Shown: piece by piece, positions 15,762 through 24,374 of the stretch
Layout of the letters: each line of letters opens with the position of its first letter
Position numbering within the stretch: the first letter of the stretch is position 1
NCBI GenBank assembly: GCA_963650135.1
Contig: CAVJLG010000065.1
Coordinates: 1-37,720 of the forward strand
Direction of reading: 5' to 3'
Length of the DNA stretch: 37,720 nt
From: HGM13006 sp963650135
GTDB taxonomy: Bacteria; Bacillota; Clostridia; Oscillospirales; Oscillospiraceae
Notes under the pieces: generated by a model
Database searches by the model: none
Seen by the model: only the letters and a program-made list of their open reading frames with translations
What the model was told of the DNA's origin: nothing
Position numbers and translations under genes: made by a program

Positions 15762-17849
15762 ATGGCAGCAAACACCAAGGAAATCTACGGCTCCATGGTA
15801 TTTAACGAGCACGTTATGAAGGAGCGTCTGCCCAGCGCCACCTACAAGAGCCTGAAGGCAACCATTGACGAGGGAAAGCCCCTGGATCTGGATGTAGCAA
15901 ACGTTGTGGCCAGCGTTATGAAGGATTGGGCCATTGAAAAGGGCGCAACCCACTATACCCACTGGTTCCAGCCCCTCACCGGCATCACCTCCGAGAAGCA
16001 CGACGGCTTTGTTTCTCCCATGAGCGACGGTACTGCCATTATGGAGTTCAAGGGCAAGGAGCTCATTCAGGGCGAGCCCGACGCATCCTCCTTCCCCTCC
16101 GGCGGCCTGCGCGCCACCTGCGAGGCCCGCGGCTATACCGCATGGGACCCCACCAGCTATGCCTTTGTTAAGGACGACGTTCTGTGTATTCCCACCGCGT
16201 TCTGCTCCTACACCGGCGAGGCGCTGGATAAGAAGACCCCCCTGCTTCGTTCTATGAAGGCCATTTCCACCGAGGCCTGCAAGGTGCTGAGGCTCTTCGG
16301 CAAGACCTGCACCCATGTGTCCTCCACCGTTGGCCCTGAGCAGGAGTATTTCCTGATCCGCAAAGAGGATTATGAGCAGCGCGAAGACCTGATTCTCACC
16401 GGCCGCACCCTGTTTGGTCATTCCGCCGCCAAGGGCCAGGAGCTGGAGGAGCATTATTTCGGTGTCATTCGTCCCCAGGTTTCCGAATTCATGAAAGAGC
16501 TGGACGACGAGCTGTGGAAGCTGGGTATCCCCGCCCGCACCAAGCACAACGAGGTTGCCCCCGCACAGCATGAGCTGGCTCCTATTTTCGACACCACCAA
16601 TAAGGCCATCGACCACAACCTGCTGACCATGGAAATGATGAAGAAGGTTGCCGAGCGCCACGGTCTTGTCTGCCTGCTCCATGAGAAGCCCTTCGACGGC
16701 GTCAACGGCTCCGGCAAGCACAACAACTGGTCCCTGTCTGCCGACGGTGAGAACCTGCTGGACCCCGGCGACACCCCCATGGATAATCTCCAGTTCCTGA
16801 CCTTCCTTACCGCTGTCATCAAGGCCGTAGACGATTATCAGGATCTGCTCCGTACCACCGTGGCATCCCCCGGAAACGACCATCGTCTGGGTGCCAACGA
16901 AGCGCCTCCCGCGATCATCTCCATCTTTGTGGGCGATGAGCTGGGTGCCATTCTCGATTCCATCGCCAACGACAGCCCCTATGAGGCCAAGGGCAAGGCC
17001 AAGATCGACCTGGGCGTTGACGTTCTTCCCGTATTCCCCAAGGACAACACTGACCGGAACCGTACCTCTCCCTTTGCCTTCACCGGCAACAAGTTTGAGT
17101 TCCGTATGCCCGGCTCTGCCATGAATCTGTCCGATGCCAACACTGTGCTGAACACCGCTGTTGCAAAGGTACTCAAGGACTTTGCCGCTGAGATTGAGGG
17201 CGCCGAGGACTTCACCGCCGCTGCTGCCGCCTGGATCAAGAAGACCATCAAGGCTCATCAGCGCGTTCTGTTCAACGGCAACGGCTATTCCGCCGAGTGG
17301 GAAGCCGAGGCTGAGAAGCGTGGTCTTTTGAACATGAAGACCACCGTAGACGCGCTGCCCTGCATGCTCGCCGACAAGAACATTGCACTGATGGACGAAA
17401 TGAACGTCCTGTCCCCCGTAGAGATGCAGAGCCGCTATGAGGTTGAGCTGGAGCACTACTCCAAGGTCATCAACATCGAGTCTCTTACCACCCTGGGTAT
17501 GGCCCGCCGCCAGCTGATTCCCGCTGCACTGGAGTTCCTGTCCTCTGTGGCTGAGACTGCCGCTGCCAAGAAGGCCGTCAGCGAGGTGCTCTCCACCAAG
17601 ACCGAGGAGCAGATTCTCACCTCCGTCACCAAAGACGTGGATGACATGAACGTTGCCGCCGATAAGCTGGACGCCCTGATGAACAAGGTGGATTCCATCA
17701 CCGGTACTTACGAGCTGGCAGAATACTACTGCAAGCAGGTGGTACCTGCCATGAGTGAAATTCGCGCCGCTGCGGACCACTGCGAGATCATCATCGGCAA
17801 GGACTACTGGCCTCTGCCCAGCTACTCCGAGATGCTGTTCTACGTCTAA
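15762..17849 (+). CDS. glnN: Glutamine synthetase type III
   Basis: A protein of 695 residues, the size of GSIII and far longer than GSI (about 450). It joins ammonia and glutamate to glutamine using ATP. GSIII hallmarks are visible: the N-terminal F-N-E-H-V-M-K-E-R-L, F-P-S-G-G-L-R-A-T-C-E-A-R-G-Y near 110-125, V-G-P-E-Q-E-Y-F-L near 190-200, the H-N-E-V-A-P-A-Q-H-E segment near 265, G-S-G-K-H-N-N-W-S near 320 and N-D-H-R-L-G-A-N-E-A-P-P near 370. AAGGAG precedes the ATG. It is a single-gene unit between its own promoter and a strong terminator. The leader suggests control of elongation. Confidence 0.97.
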   Translation: MAANTKEIYGSMVFNEHVMKERLPSATYKSLKATIDEGKPLDLDVANVVASVMKDWAIEKGATHYTHWFQPLTGITSEKHDGFVSPMSDGTAIMEFKGKELIQGEPDASSFPSGGLRATCEARGYTAWDPTSYAFVKDDVLCIPTAFCSYTGEALDKKTPLLRSMKAISTEACKVLRLFGKTCTHVSSTVGPEQEYFLIRKEDYEQREDLILTGRTLFGHSAAKGQELEEHYFGVIRPQVSEFMKELDDELWKLGIPARTKHNEVAPAQHELAPIFDTTNKAIDHNLLTMEMMKKVAERHGLVCLLHEKPFDGVNGSGKHNNWSLSADGENLLDPGDTPMDNLQFLTFLTAVIKAVDDYQDLLRTTVASPGNDHRLGANEAPPAIISIFVGDELGAILDSIANDSPYEAKGKAKIDLGVDVLPVFPKDNTDRNRTSPFAFTGNKFEFRMPGSAMNLSDANTVLNTAVAKVLKDFAAEIEGAEDFTAAAAAWIKKTIKAHQRVLFNGNGYSAEWEAEAEKRGLLNMKTTVDALPCMLADKNIALMDEMNVLSPVEMQSRYEVELEHYSKVINIESLTTLGMARRQLIPAALEFLSSVAETAAAKKAVSEVLSTKTEEQILTSVTKDVDDMNVAADKLDALMNKVDSITGTYELAEYYCKQVVPAMSEIRAAADHCEIIIGKDYWPLPSYSEMLFYV

Positions 17850-17865
17850 TCGAACATACAAATTT

Positions 17866-17899
17866 GTGCCTGCTGCCATTTTCGCAGCAGGCACTTTTT
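17866..17899 (+). terminator. Intrinsic terminator of glnN
   Basis: A perfect 11-base stem (17866-17876 with 17884-17894), 7-base loop and T5. Confidence 0.95.
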
Positions 17900-17914
17900 G
17901 TCTTGGTCTTTTTG

Positions 17915-17923
17915 TGGTATACT
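17915..17923 (+). promoter_or_regulatory. Extended -10 promoter of the thioredoxin-reductase-like gene
   Basis: TGGTATACT (17915-17923). The -35 region would coincide with the T-tract of the glnN terminator, so the two signals are packed together. Confidence 0.55.
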
Positions 17924-17989
17924 ATTTTTATTATGTAACCTGGGGCAATGCCACGCAAACAGGCTGCCCCGCAAAAAGGAGGCACTACC

Positions 17990-18889
17990 ATGTATGATAT
18001 CTGTGTCATTGGCGGAGGGCCCGCAGGACTGACTGCCGCCCTCTATAGTCTTCGTGCCGGTCGGAGCACGCTTTTAATGGAGGAAAAGACCTTCGGCGGT
18101 CAAATGGCCGAAACCAGCGTGATCGAAAATATGCCCGGTTCTCCCGACGCCCAGGGCTGGGAGCTGGCCATGCGCTTTGGGCAGCAGGTGGAGCAGCTGG
18201 GGGTATCCACCGCCTTTGAAAAGGCCACAAGGCTGGAACCCCAGGGGGATCATCTGCGGATTTGCACCGACAGCGACGTCTGCTATGAGGCCCGCCGGGT
18301 TATCCTCGCCATGGGTGTTCGCCGCCGACATTTGAATGTCCCCGGCGAAGATCGATTGGCAGGTCATGGGGTTGGCTGGTGTGCAGTCTGTGACGGTGCA
18401 TTCTTCTGCGGTCAGGATGTTGCCGTGGTAGGCGGCGGCAATACGGCGCTGGAGGACGCGCTGTACCTCTCCGGCATTTGCAAAACCGTCTATCTGCTGG
18501 TGCGGAAAAATGAATTTCGCGGTCAGGCGGCTCTGGTACAGCGGGTCATGGAGAAAGAGAACATCAAGGTGCGCTTCCAAACGGAGGTTACGGAAATTCT
18601 GGGTGACAGCAAGGTCAGCGGCATCACCGTCACCCAGAACGGCGTGACGGAAACCATCCCGCTGTCCGGCGTGTTCATTGCCATTGGCCTAAGTCCGGAC
18701 ACCTCTCTCTATGGGGATTTGGTAGAAACGGACCCCAGCGGTTATATTGTGGCAGGTGAAGACTGCCGCACCTCCGTCCCCGGGATTTTCGCCGCCGGAG
18801 ATATCCGCACCAAGGAAATTCGCCAAATCGTCACCGCCCTGGCCGATGGTGCCGTTGCCGCCGAGCTGGCTGGACGGGAATTGAGCTAA
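17990..18889 (+). CDS. Thioredoxin reductase-like FAD/NAD(P)-dependent oxidoreductase
   Basis: A protein of 299 residues, normal for low-molecular-weight thioredoxin reductases (trxB-type). The FAD loop G-G-G-P-A-G is at 8-13 and the redox-active C-A-V-C-D-G near 133-138 replaces the usual C-A-T-C-D-G. The NAD(P) loop V-V-G-G-G-N-T-A-L-E is near 146-155, and the last FAD motif G-I-F-A-A-G-D-I-R near 265. It should pass electrons from NAD(P)H to thioredoxin or a thioredoxin-like partner; no thioredoxin gene lies beside it. I chose the ATG at 17990 because AAGGAGG precedes it by 7 bases; the upstream ATG at 17948 would place this site inside the coding region. Some clostridial members use ferredoxin or a different partner, so the donor is unproven. 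Confidence 0.92.
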   Translation: MYDICVIGGGPAGLTAALYSLRAGRSTLLMEEKTFGGQMAETSVIENMPGSPDAQGWELAMRFGQQVEQLGVSTAFEKATRLEPQGDHLRICTDSDVCYEARRVILAMGVRRRHLNVPGEDRLAGHGVGWCAVCDGAFFCGQDVAVVGGGNTALEDALYLSGICKTVYLLVRKNEFRGQAALVQRVMEKENIKVRFQTEVTEILGDSKVSGITVTQNGVTETIPLSGVFIAIGLSPDTSLYGDLVETDPSGYIVAGEDCRTSVPGIFAAGDIRTKEIRQIVTALADGAVAAELAGRELS

Positions 18890-18903
18890 ATCAACATGAT
18901 AGA

Positions 18904-18954
18904 AATGCCCCGGCGCACAAACTTCTGTGCGTCGGGGCATTGTGTATTTTCTCT
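18904..18954. terminator. Long hairpin terminator between convergent genes
   Basis: A 16-base stem with one G-U pair (18904-18919 with 18926-18941), 6-base loop, then GTGTATTTT. It should end the reductase transcript and possibly the opposing anti-sigma transcript. Confidence 0.8.
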
Positions 18955-20020
18955 ATTCCAAGGGGATTTCCTGCTGGGAGGTTCCGTCACTGAAAATCAG
19001 CGCCGTCACCGTCTCCGGGTCAATGGGCGCAACCCACTGGATGCTCCATTCGTCCATGCCGCTTTCCTCATTATAGGTCATGGACGCACCGGTGGTGGGG
19101 ACGCTGGTTCCGTCCTCCAGCAGCGCCGATACCGTGTAGATCGGGGCGTCCGGCTCCGCCGCTTTTACCAGCTCCAGCATTTCGGTATCCACGAATACAT
19201 AATCGTTGCTGGGCGCCACCAGCCGGAACTGCAAGCTGTCTGCCGTCACCTGAATTCCTTCTACCGTGAAATTCAGTTCGCCGGTAAACGCCGCGTCCTG
19301 CTGGGCCTCTGCCGGTGGGGTGGCCTCGCTCTCCGGCAGGGTGATGGCAAGCGTCCAATTGCCCGCCACCGTCTGCTCCAGTTCCTCACTGTCCTTCCGA
19401 TAGCGCAGTGCCACCTGCTCTACTTCCACTGTTGCCACCGATGCACCGTCGTTGAGCCGCTGCCCCTCCGGAAGGTTCGGAAGCTCAATCCGCCATTCCA
19501 GCTCTGCACTGCCGTCGTCCTGCATAATGCTGCCGTTTGTCCGCACATGGTCACACACCAGCGGCGTTTCCCAATTGGGATTCTCCACCGTGGCCGTACC
19601 ATCTACAGAAAGCAGCCCCTCATATGTCTCCGGATATTGCGCCTTATCTATCTGTACCACGACGGAAATATACGCCGTATCATCGGTGCAGGTCACGGAA
19701 CCGGCCGTAATGGTAATGCCCTGGTCCTCGGCAGTTTCGCCAATATCCAATGATTTTTCGTCAATAAAGTCCTTCTGCTCTGTGGTCATGGGCCGCCGGG
19801 CCGCCTGATTCCAGTTTTCCTCCATCCGGTCCGCCGACCTGGTATAGAGCCTTGCCGCCACCACGCTGCCCGCCAGCAATACCACCGCAGCCGCCGCAAT
19901 GAGTGCAATTCGGACTGCCTTTCTTCCATGCTTCTTTGCCATTGCAGTTCCCTCCTCCGCCTCCAGGATCAGGTCATCCTCCAGATTGCAGATTGCCCAA
20001 AACAGGCTGTCCTGTTTCAT
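18953..20020 (-). CDS. Membrane-anchored anti-sigma-like protein (DUF4179-like)
   Basis: A protein of 355 residues: about 36 cytoplasmic residues, one transmembrane helix (about 37-58, I-A-L-I-A-A-A-A-V-V-L-L-A-G), then about 295 residues outside. The outside part is built from two beta-rich repeats, each opening with a segment like D-Q-G-I-T-I-T-A-G-S-V and V-E-G-I-Q-V-T-A-D-S-L. This matches proteins encoded beside ECF sigma factors in Firmicutes and usually annotated DUF4179. Its ATG overlaps the sigma factor's stop codon as ATGA, so the two are translationally coupled. The short cytoplasmic segment is the likely sigma-binding part. Its external signal is unknown. Confidence 0.85.
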   Translation of the reverse strand: MKQDSLFWAICNLEDDLILEAEEGTAMAKKHGRKAVRIALIAAAAVVLLAGSVVAARLYTRSADRMEENWNQAARRPMTTEQKDFIDEKSLDIGETAEDQGITITAGSVTCTDDTAYISVVVQIDKAQYPETYEGLLSVDGTATVENPNWETPLVCDHVRTNGSIMQDDGSAELEWRIELPNLPEGQRLNDGASVATVEVEQVALRYRKDSEELEQTVAGNWTLAITLPESEATPPAEAQQDAAFTGELNFTVEGIQVTADSLQFRLVAPSNDYVFVDTEMLELVKAAEPDAPIYTVSALLEDGTSVPTTGASMTYNEESGMDEWSIQWVAPIDPETVTALIFSDGTSQQEIPLE

Positions 20021-20565
20021 ACTGTGTAACCCTCCTTTTCGAGGCATGTCCGCAGCTTTTTCCGCATACGGTACAGCTCCGTGCGGATTCGCTCTTCCTT
20101 CATGCCGGTTTTCCGGCTGATTTCCGAGATGGAATCCACATACCAGTACCTTCGCACAAAAAGCACTCGTTTCTCAAGAGGCTGGGCACGGAGAAAGCTT
20201 GAGATCATCCGGCTAAGCTCTTTTCCCTCTGCCGACTGCTCCGGGTCCGAAAGCTCGGGCACCTGCAATTCTGCCAGCACCTCATCCAGGGTACACCTGC
20301 TTTGCCGGGCATTTTTCCGATAGCGGTCAATGGCAAGATTGTGGGTAATTCTGCCCACAAAGCTTTTCAGCCGCAGGGGTCTCTCCGGCGGAATGGCATT
20401 CCAGGTCTTGAGCCAGGTATCCTGCACGCATTCATCGCGGTCCTCATAGGACTGAAGAATATTGTAGGCAATGGCGCCGCAATAGCTGCCGTATTTCCGG
20501 TCTGTTTCCACAATGGCGGCCTCGTCGCGGGACTGATAGAGCGTTAGAATTTTCTCGTCTTCCAT
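20017..20565 (-). CDS. ECF-type RNA polymerase sigma factor
   Basis: A protein of 182 residues with sigma region 2 (about 8-85, including D-E-C-V-Q-D-T-W-L-K-T-W-N and I-T-H-N-L-A-I-D-R-Y-R-K) and region 4 (about 125-178, with S-I-S-E-I-S-R-K-T-G-M-K-E-E-R-I-R-T). Regions 1 and 3 are absent, as is normal for ECF factors. I chose the ATG at 20565, which follows GGAGGTGCGGT; the longer frame to 20604 has no site. It overlaps the downstream anti-sigma-like gene by four bases. A perfect odd palindrome (20590-20602) lies in its leader. The regulon cannot be predicted here. Confidence 0.93.
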   Translation of the reverse strand: MEDEKILTLYQSRDEAAIVETDRKYGSYCGAIAYNILQSYEDRDECVQDTWLKTWNAIPPERPLRLKSFVGRITHNLAIDRYRKNARQSRCTLDEVLAELQVPELSDPEQSAEGKELSRMISSFLRAQPLEKRVLFVRRYWYVDSISEISRKTGMKEERIRTELYRMRKKLRTCLEKEGYTV

Positions 20566-20589
20566 ACCGCACCTCCTCTCATTACACTC

Positions 20590-20602
20590 GAAAGGTCCTT
20601 TC
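20590..20602. promoter_or_regulatory. Palindrome in the ECF sigma leader
   Basis: GAAAGG-T-CCTTTC, perfect around a central base, sits between the probable promoter region and the ribosome binding site of the sigma gene. It could be an operator or a short hairpin. A CGTCTATAT sequence just upstream on the same strand resembles the -10 of ECF promoters, but I found no matching -35. Confidence 0.4.
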
Positions 20603-20729
20603 ACCTATATAGACGATAGCTGCCCCGGGTCCGTGAACAATTCTGTGGATATTTTATCAGATTTTTTGCCTGGGTTCTGCCCATTTTCCGGCGGTTTTGA
20701 ATTGTTTCAAATTTATTCATAATCTCCTA

Positions 20730-20758
20730 TTGACAATCCCGGTAAGCAGTGGTACATT
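20730..20758 (+). promoter_or_regulatory. Sigma-A promoter of hrcA-grpE-dnaK-dnaJ
   Basis: TTGACA (20730-20735), exactly 17 bases, TACATT (20753-20758), directly followed by the CIRCE operator. Confidence 0.9.
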
Positions 20759-20762
20759 TATC

Positions 20763-20789
20763 TTAGCACTCAGAGAGACGGAGTGCTAA
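20763..20789. promoter_or_regulatory. CIRCE operator
   Basis: TTAGCACTC, nine bases, GAGTGCTAA: a perfect match to the CIRCE consensus bound by HrcA. It overlaps the expected transcription start, so HrcA binding would block the operon until heat or misfolded protein inactivates HrcA. Confidence 0.98.
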
Positions 20790-20808
20790 AGCGAAAGAGG
20801 TGTGAAAC

Positions 20809-21897
20809 ATGGAATTAACCCAGCGGCAGAAAAAAATACTCCGCGCCGTGGTAGATTGTTATGTCGAGACTGCCGAACCGGTTGGCTCAAAAACCATCGC
20901 CGCTATGCCGGGCATGGATTTTTCCTCCGCCACCATTCGCAACGAGCTGGCAACGCTCACCGAGGACGGACTGCTGGAGCAGCCCCATACCTCCGCCGGG
21001 CGTGTTCCCTCCCCGGCCGGCTATCGGTTTTATATCGATGAGCTGATGCAGGATTACCGCATGAGCCGGGATGAAACCCAGAAACTTTCCAAGGCAATGG
21101 ATAACCGGCTTCAAGAGTTCGACAAGGCCATCGCCCAGGTAGGGCAGCTGATTTCCGGACTGACCAACCTTCCGGCCTATGCCGTTGCCACAAAAAGCCG
21201 CACCGTTACCATCGAGCACTTTGAGCTGATTCAGACCGCGCCCCATAATTTCATTTTGGTGCTCCTCACCAATACCGAGGCCGTTCGCAACAAGCTCATT
21301 AAGCTGCCGGTAGACGTAGATGCACAGGACCTCAAGAGTCTTACCGCCGTGCTCAACGCCAGCCTCACCGACCTGTCCGCTCAGGAGATCACCCCCCAGC
21401 TTTTGGGGAAGATCCAGAAGAACGCCGGTTCCGCCGCCAGCCTGGTTTCCGTCATTGTAGACTACACCGTTTCCCTTCTCGCCGAGGAGCAGAAAAACAA
21501 TGTGTATGTCACCGGTCAAACCAAGCTGCTGGGCCAGCCGGAATATCAGGACGTCAGCAAGGCCACCGAGCTCATCACCCATTTGGACGCCGAAACCATT
21601 TCCACCCTGCCTGTGCCCGATGCGCAGGATCAGGTCAAGATTCTGGTGGGCCCCGAGAATGTCTCTCAGGCACTCAAGGACACCAGCGTGGTCATGGCCC
21701 GGTATGACCTAGGCGACGGTATGCAGGGTATGCTTGGCGTCGTCGGTCCCACCAGAATGGACTATGCGCAGGTCGCCGCAAAGCTAACATATTTCGCCGA
21801 GGGTCTGGGCAAGATGTTCTCAAAGGGCCTTCCCGCAGCCCCCGTTGAAAGCGCTGCACCAAAACAGATTCCCGAACCACCCAAGCAGGAGGATTGA
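20809..21897 (+). CDS. hrcA: Heat-shock repressor HrcA
   Basis: A protein of 362 residues, typical of HrcA. The N-terminal winged helix (about 1-75) reads L-T-Q-R-Q-K-K-I-L-R-A-V-V-D-C-Y, then T-A-E-P-V-G-S-K-T-I and S-S-A-T-I-R-N-E-L-A-T-L, all HrcA hallmarks. The rest is the dimerisation and sensing part, ending with G-M-L-G-V-V-G-P-T-R-M-D-Y. It binds CIRCE, which lies 20 bases upstream of its own start, so it represses its own operon. AGAGGTG precedes the ATG. The grpE ribosome binding site lies within its last codons. Confidence 0.97.
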   Translation: MELTQRQKKILRAVVDCYVETAEPVGSKTIAAMPGMDFSSATIRNELATLTEDGLLEQPHTSAGRVPSPAGYRFYIDELMQDYRMSRDETQKLSKAMDNRLQEFDKAIAQVGQLISGLTNLPAYAVATKSRTVTIEHFELIQTAPHNFILVLLTNTEAVRNKLIKLPVDVDAQDLKSLTAVLNASLTDLSAQEITPQLLGKIQKNAGSAASLVSVIVDYTVSLLAEEQKNNVYVTGQTKLLGQPEYQDVSKATELITHLDAETISTLPVPDAQDQVKILVGPENVSQALKDTSVVMARYDLGDGMQGMLGVVGPTRMDYAQVAAKLTYFAEGLGKMFSKGLPAAPVESAAPKQIPEPPKQED

Positions 21898-21903
21898 TCC
21901 CAT

Positions 21904-22476
21904 ATGACAGAAGAAACAACAAAGCAGCAGGAGCCGGTTACCCCCGATCCCAAGGAAACGGAGGCTGCCGAAACCGCTCAGCCCGTCGAAGACGCCACCG
22001 TTGAGGCCGCTCAGGAGCCCGCTCCGCAGCCGGAACCCGATCCCCTTGCCGAAGCGCAGGCGGCTCTGGAAAAAGAACACGACAATTACCTGCGCCTTGC
22101 CGCAGAGTATGATAACTATCGAAAGCGCTCCCAGAAGGAAAAGGACAATATGTTCCGCGACGGCAAAGCAAGCGCCATCGAAAAGATCCTTCCGGTGTAT
22201 GACAATCTCAGCCGGGCGCTGGAGCAGGAAACCACCGATGCCGCCTACAAAAAGGGCGTGGAAATGACCATGACCGGTCTGGTGGAAATCCTGAAAAAGA
22301 TGGAGGTCACCGTCTATGGAGAGCCGGGCGATATCTTCGATCCCAATCTCCACAATGCCGTGATGCATATCGACGATGACAATTATAAAGAGGGCGAAAT
22401 CGTCCAGGTCTTCCAAAAGGGCTTCTCCATTGGAGACAAGGTCATCCGCCATGCAATGGTTCAGACCGCCAACTAA
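21904..22476 (+). CDS. grpE: Nucleotide exchange factor GrpE
   Basis: A protein of 190 residues. Residues 1-55 are a disordered Glu/Pro/Ala-rich tail, followed by the long coiled coil and the beta domain with the G-x-x-F-D-P-N-L-H-N-A-V signature near 150-160. It exchanges ADP for ATP on DnaK. AGGAGG lies at the very end of hrcA, and the start is six bases after the hrcA stop, so translation is probably coupled. Confidence 0.96.
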   Translation: MTEETTKQQEPVTPDPKETEAAETAQPVEDATVEAAQEPAPQPEPDPLAEAQAALEKEHDNYLRLAAEYDNYRKRSQKEKDNMFRDGKASAIEKILPVYDNLSRALEQETTDAAYKKGVEMTMTGLVEILKKMEVTVYGEPGDIFDPNLHNAVMHIDDDNYKEGEIVQVFQKGFSIGDKVIRHAMVQTAN

Positions 22477-22526
22477 TGGTCTTTCAAATATGTAAAAAAT
22501 AAAGATTCATATAGGAGGAAAACATT

Positions 22527-24362
22527 ATGTCTAAGATTATTGGTATTGATTTAGGTACTACAAACAGCTGTGTCGCCGTAATGGAAGGCGGCGAGCCTGT
22601 TGTCATCGCAAACGCCGAGGGCAGCCGTACCACCCCCTCTGTGGTTGCATTTGCTAAAAACGGCGAGCGTATGGTTGGTCAGGTTGCAAAGCGTCAGGCC
22701 ATCCAGAACCCCGACCGCACCATTGCTTCCATCAAGCGTCAGATGGGCACCGACCACAAGGTCACCGTTGACGGCAAGAGCTACACCCCCCAGGAGATTT
22801 CCGCAATGATCCTCCAGAAGCTGAAGGCCGACGCCGAGGCTTATCTGGGCCAGAAGGTCACCGAGGCTGTTATCACCGTGCCCGCATACTTCAACGACTC
22901 CCAGCGTCAGGCCACCAAGGACGCCGGTAAGATTGCCGGTCTGGACGTCAAGCGTATCATCAACGAGCCCACCGCAGCTGCTCTGGCTTACGGTGTTGAC
23001 AAGGAAGAGGACCAGAAGATCATGGTCTATGACCTGGGCGGCGGTACCTTCGATGTATCCATCCTGGACATCGGCGAGGGCATCATCGAGGTTCTGGCCA
23101 CTGCCGGCGACACCCATCTGGGCGGCGACGACTTCGACCAGCGGATCATGGATTACCTGGCTTCCGAGTTCAAGAAGGAGAATGGCATTGACCTGACCTC
23201 CGATAAGGTTGCCATGCAGCGTCTGAAGGAGGCTGCCGAGAAGGCAAAGATTGAGCTGTCCGGCGTAACCACCTCCAACGTCAACCTGCCTTATATCACC
23301 GCCGATGCCACCGGCCCCAAGCATCTGGACGTTACCCTGACCCGTGCAAAGTTCAATGAGCTCACCGCTGACCTGGTGGAAAAGACCATGGTTCCTGTTC
23401 GTCAGGCAATGCGGGATGCCGATCTTTCTGCTTCCGATATCTCCAAGGTTCTGCTGGTTGGCGGCTCCAGCCGTATCCCCGCAGTACAGGAGGCCGTAAA
23501 GAAGATCACCGGCAAGGACGGCTTCAAGGGCATCAACCCCGATGAGTGTGTTGCAGTCGGCGCAGCCATTCAGGGCGGCGTTCTGGGCGGCGACGTCAAC
23601 GGCATGCTGCTGCTGGATGTTACCCCCCTGTCCCTGGGCATNNNNNNNNNNNNNNNNNNNNNNNNNNNNNNNNNNNNNNNNNNNNNNNNNNNNNNNNNNN
23701 NNNNNNNNNNNNNNNNNNNNNNNNNNNNNNNNNNNNNNNNNNNNNNNNNNNNNNNNNNNNNNNNNNNNNNNNNNNNNNNNNNNNNNNNNNNNNNNNNNNN
23801 NNNNNNNNNNNNNNNNNNNNNNNNNNNNNNNNNNNNNNNNNNNNNNNNNNNNNNNNNNNNNNNNNNNNNNNNNNNNNNNNNNNNNNNNGTAAACGTATCC
23901 GCTACCGATAAGGGCACCGGCAAGGAGCAGCACATCACCATCACCGCTTCCACCAACCTCTCCGAGGACGACATCAACAAGGCCGTGAAGGAAGCTGAGG
24001 AGTATGCTTCTCAGGATAAGGCACGGAAGGAAGAGGTTGACGCCCGCAACACTGCTGACCAGGTTGTCTATCAGTCCGAGAAGACCCTGGAGGAGCTGGG
24101 CGACAAGGTCACCGAGTCCGAGAAGGCTCCCATCAAGGCTGCCATTGAGAAGCTTCGTGAAACCCTGAAGGGAAGCGATACCGCCGCCATCAAGGCCGAC
24201 ACCGAGGCTCTGCAGCAGGCATTCTACAGCATCTCCGAGAAGCTCTATCAGCAGCAGGCTGCTCAGCAGGGCGGCGCGGCTGCCGGTAACGCTGGCACCA
24301 CCGGCAACGGTGACGACGGCGTTGTGGATGCCGACTACGAGGTTGTAGACGACGACCAGTAA
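22527..24362 (+). CDS. dnaK: Chaperone DnaK (Hsp70), with an assembly gap inside
   Basis: A protein of 611 codons, the same as typical Firmicute DnaK. The ATPase domain is complete: I-G-I-D-L-G-T-T-N-S-C-V-A-V at 4-17, the D-L-G-G-G-T-F-D-V-S phosphate loop near 165-175, V-L-L-V-G-G-S-S-R-I-P-A near 310-320. After L-L-D-V-T-P-L-S-L-G the sequence is N for 247 bases and resumes at V-N-V-S-A-T-D-K. By comparison with E. coli DnaK the missing part is about 83 residues, exactly the number of unknown codons, so the frame and length are preserved. The lost part is the peptide-binding beta domain. AGGAGG precedes the ATG. It folds newly made and stressed proteins with DnaJ and GrpE. Confidence 0.95.
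   Translation: MSKIIGIDLGTTNSCVAVMEGGEPVVIANAEGSRTTPSVVAFAKNGERMVGQVAKRQAIQNPDRTIASIKRQMGTDHKVTVDGKSYTPQEISAMILQKLKADAEAYLGQKVTEAVITVPAYFNDSQRQATKDAGKIAGLDVKRIINEPTAAALAYGVDKEEDQKIMVYDLGGGTFDVSILDIGEGIIEVLATAGDTHLGGDDFDQRIMDYLASEFKKENGIDLTSDKVAMQRLKEAAEKAKIELSGVTTSNVNLPYITADATGPKHLDVTLTRAKFNELTADLVEKTMVPVRQAMRDADLSASDISKVLLVGGSSRIPAVQEAVKKITGKDGFKGINPDECVAVGAAIQGGVLGGDVNGMLLLDVTPLSLGXXXXXXXXXXXXXXXXXXXXXXXXXXXXXXXXXXXXXXXXXXXXXXXXXXXXXXXXXXXXXXXXXXXXXXXXXXXXXXXXXXXVNVSATDKGTGKEQHITITASTNLSEDDINKAVKEAEEYASQDKARKEEVDARNTADQVVYQSEKTLEELGDKVTESEKAPIKAAIEKLRETLKGSDTAAIKADTEALQQAFYSISEKLYQQQAAQQGGAAAGNAGTTGNGDDGVVDADYEVVDDDQ
23642..23888. other. Run of N (247 bases) inside dnaK
   Basis: Unknown bases that cover the substrate-binding beta domain of dnaK. 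The flanking frame is kept and the missing length equals that expected from the family, so this looks like unresolved sequence rather than an insertion or deletion. Confidence 1.
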
Positions 24363-24374
24363 TGAATCATCCCG

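Noticed and set aside
15702..17894. Long open frame of 730 codons on the minus strand opposite glnN
   Set aside because: It mirrors glnN codon by codon. Highly biased codons such as CTG, GCC and ACC leave the opposite strand free of stops. It has no ribosome binding site and no family motif. The same holds for the long minus frames opposite the solute-binding protein (4509-6350), dnaK (22551-24404) and the VanW gene (32337-34583).
17948..17989. Upstream ATG adding 14 residues to the thioredoxin-reductase-like protein
   Set aside because: AAGGAGG lies inside this extension just before the ATG at 17990, where the flavin-binding motif begins at the normal distance.
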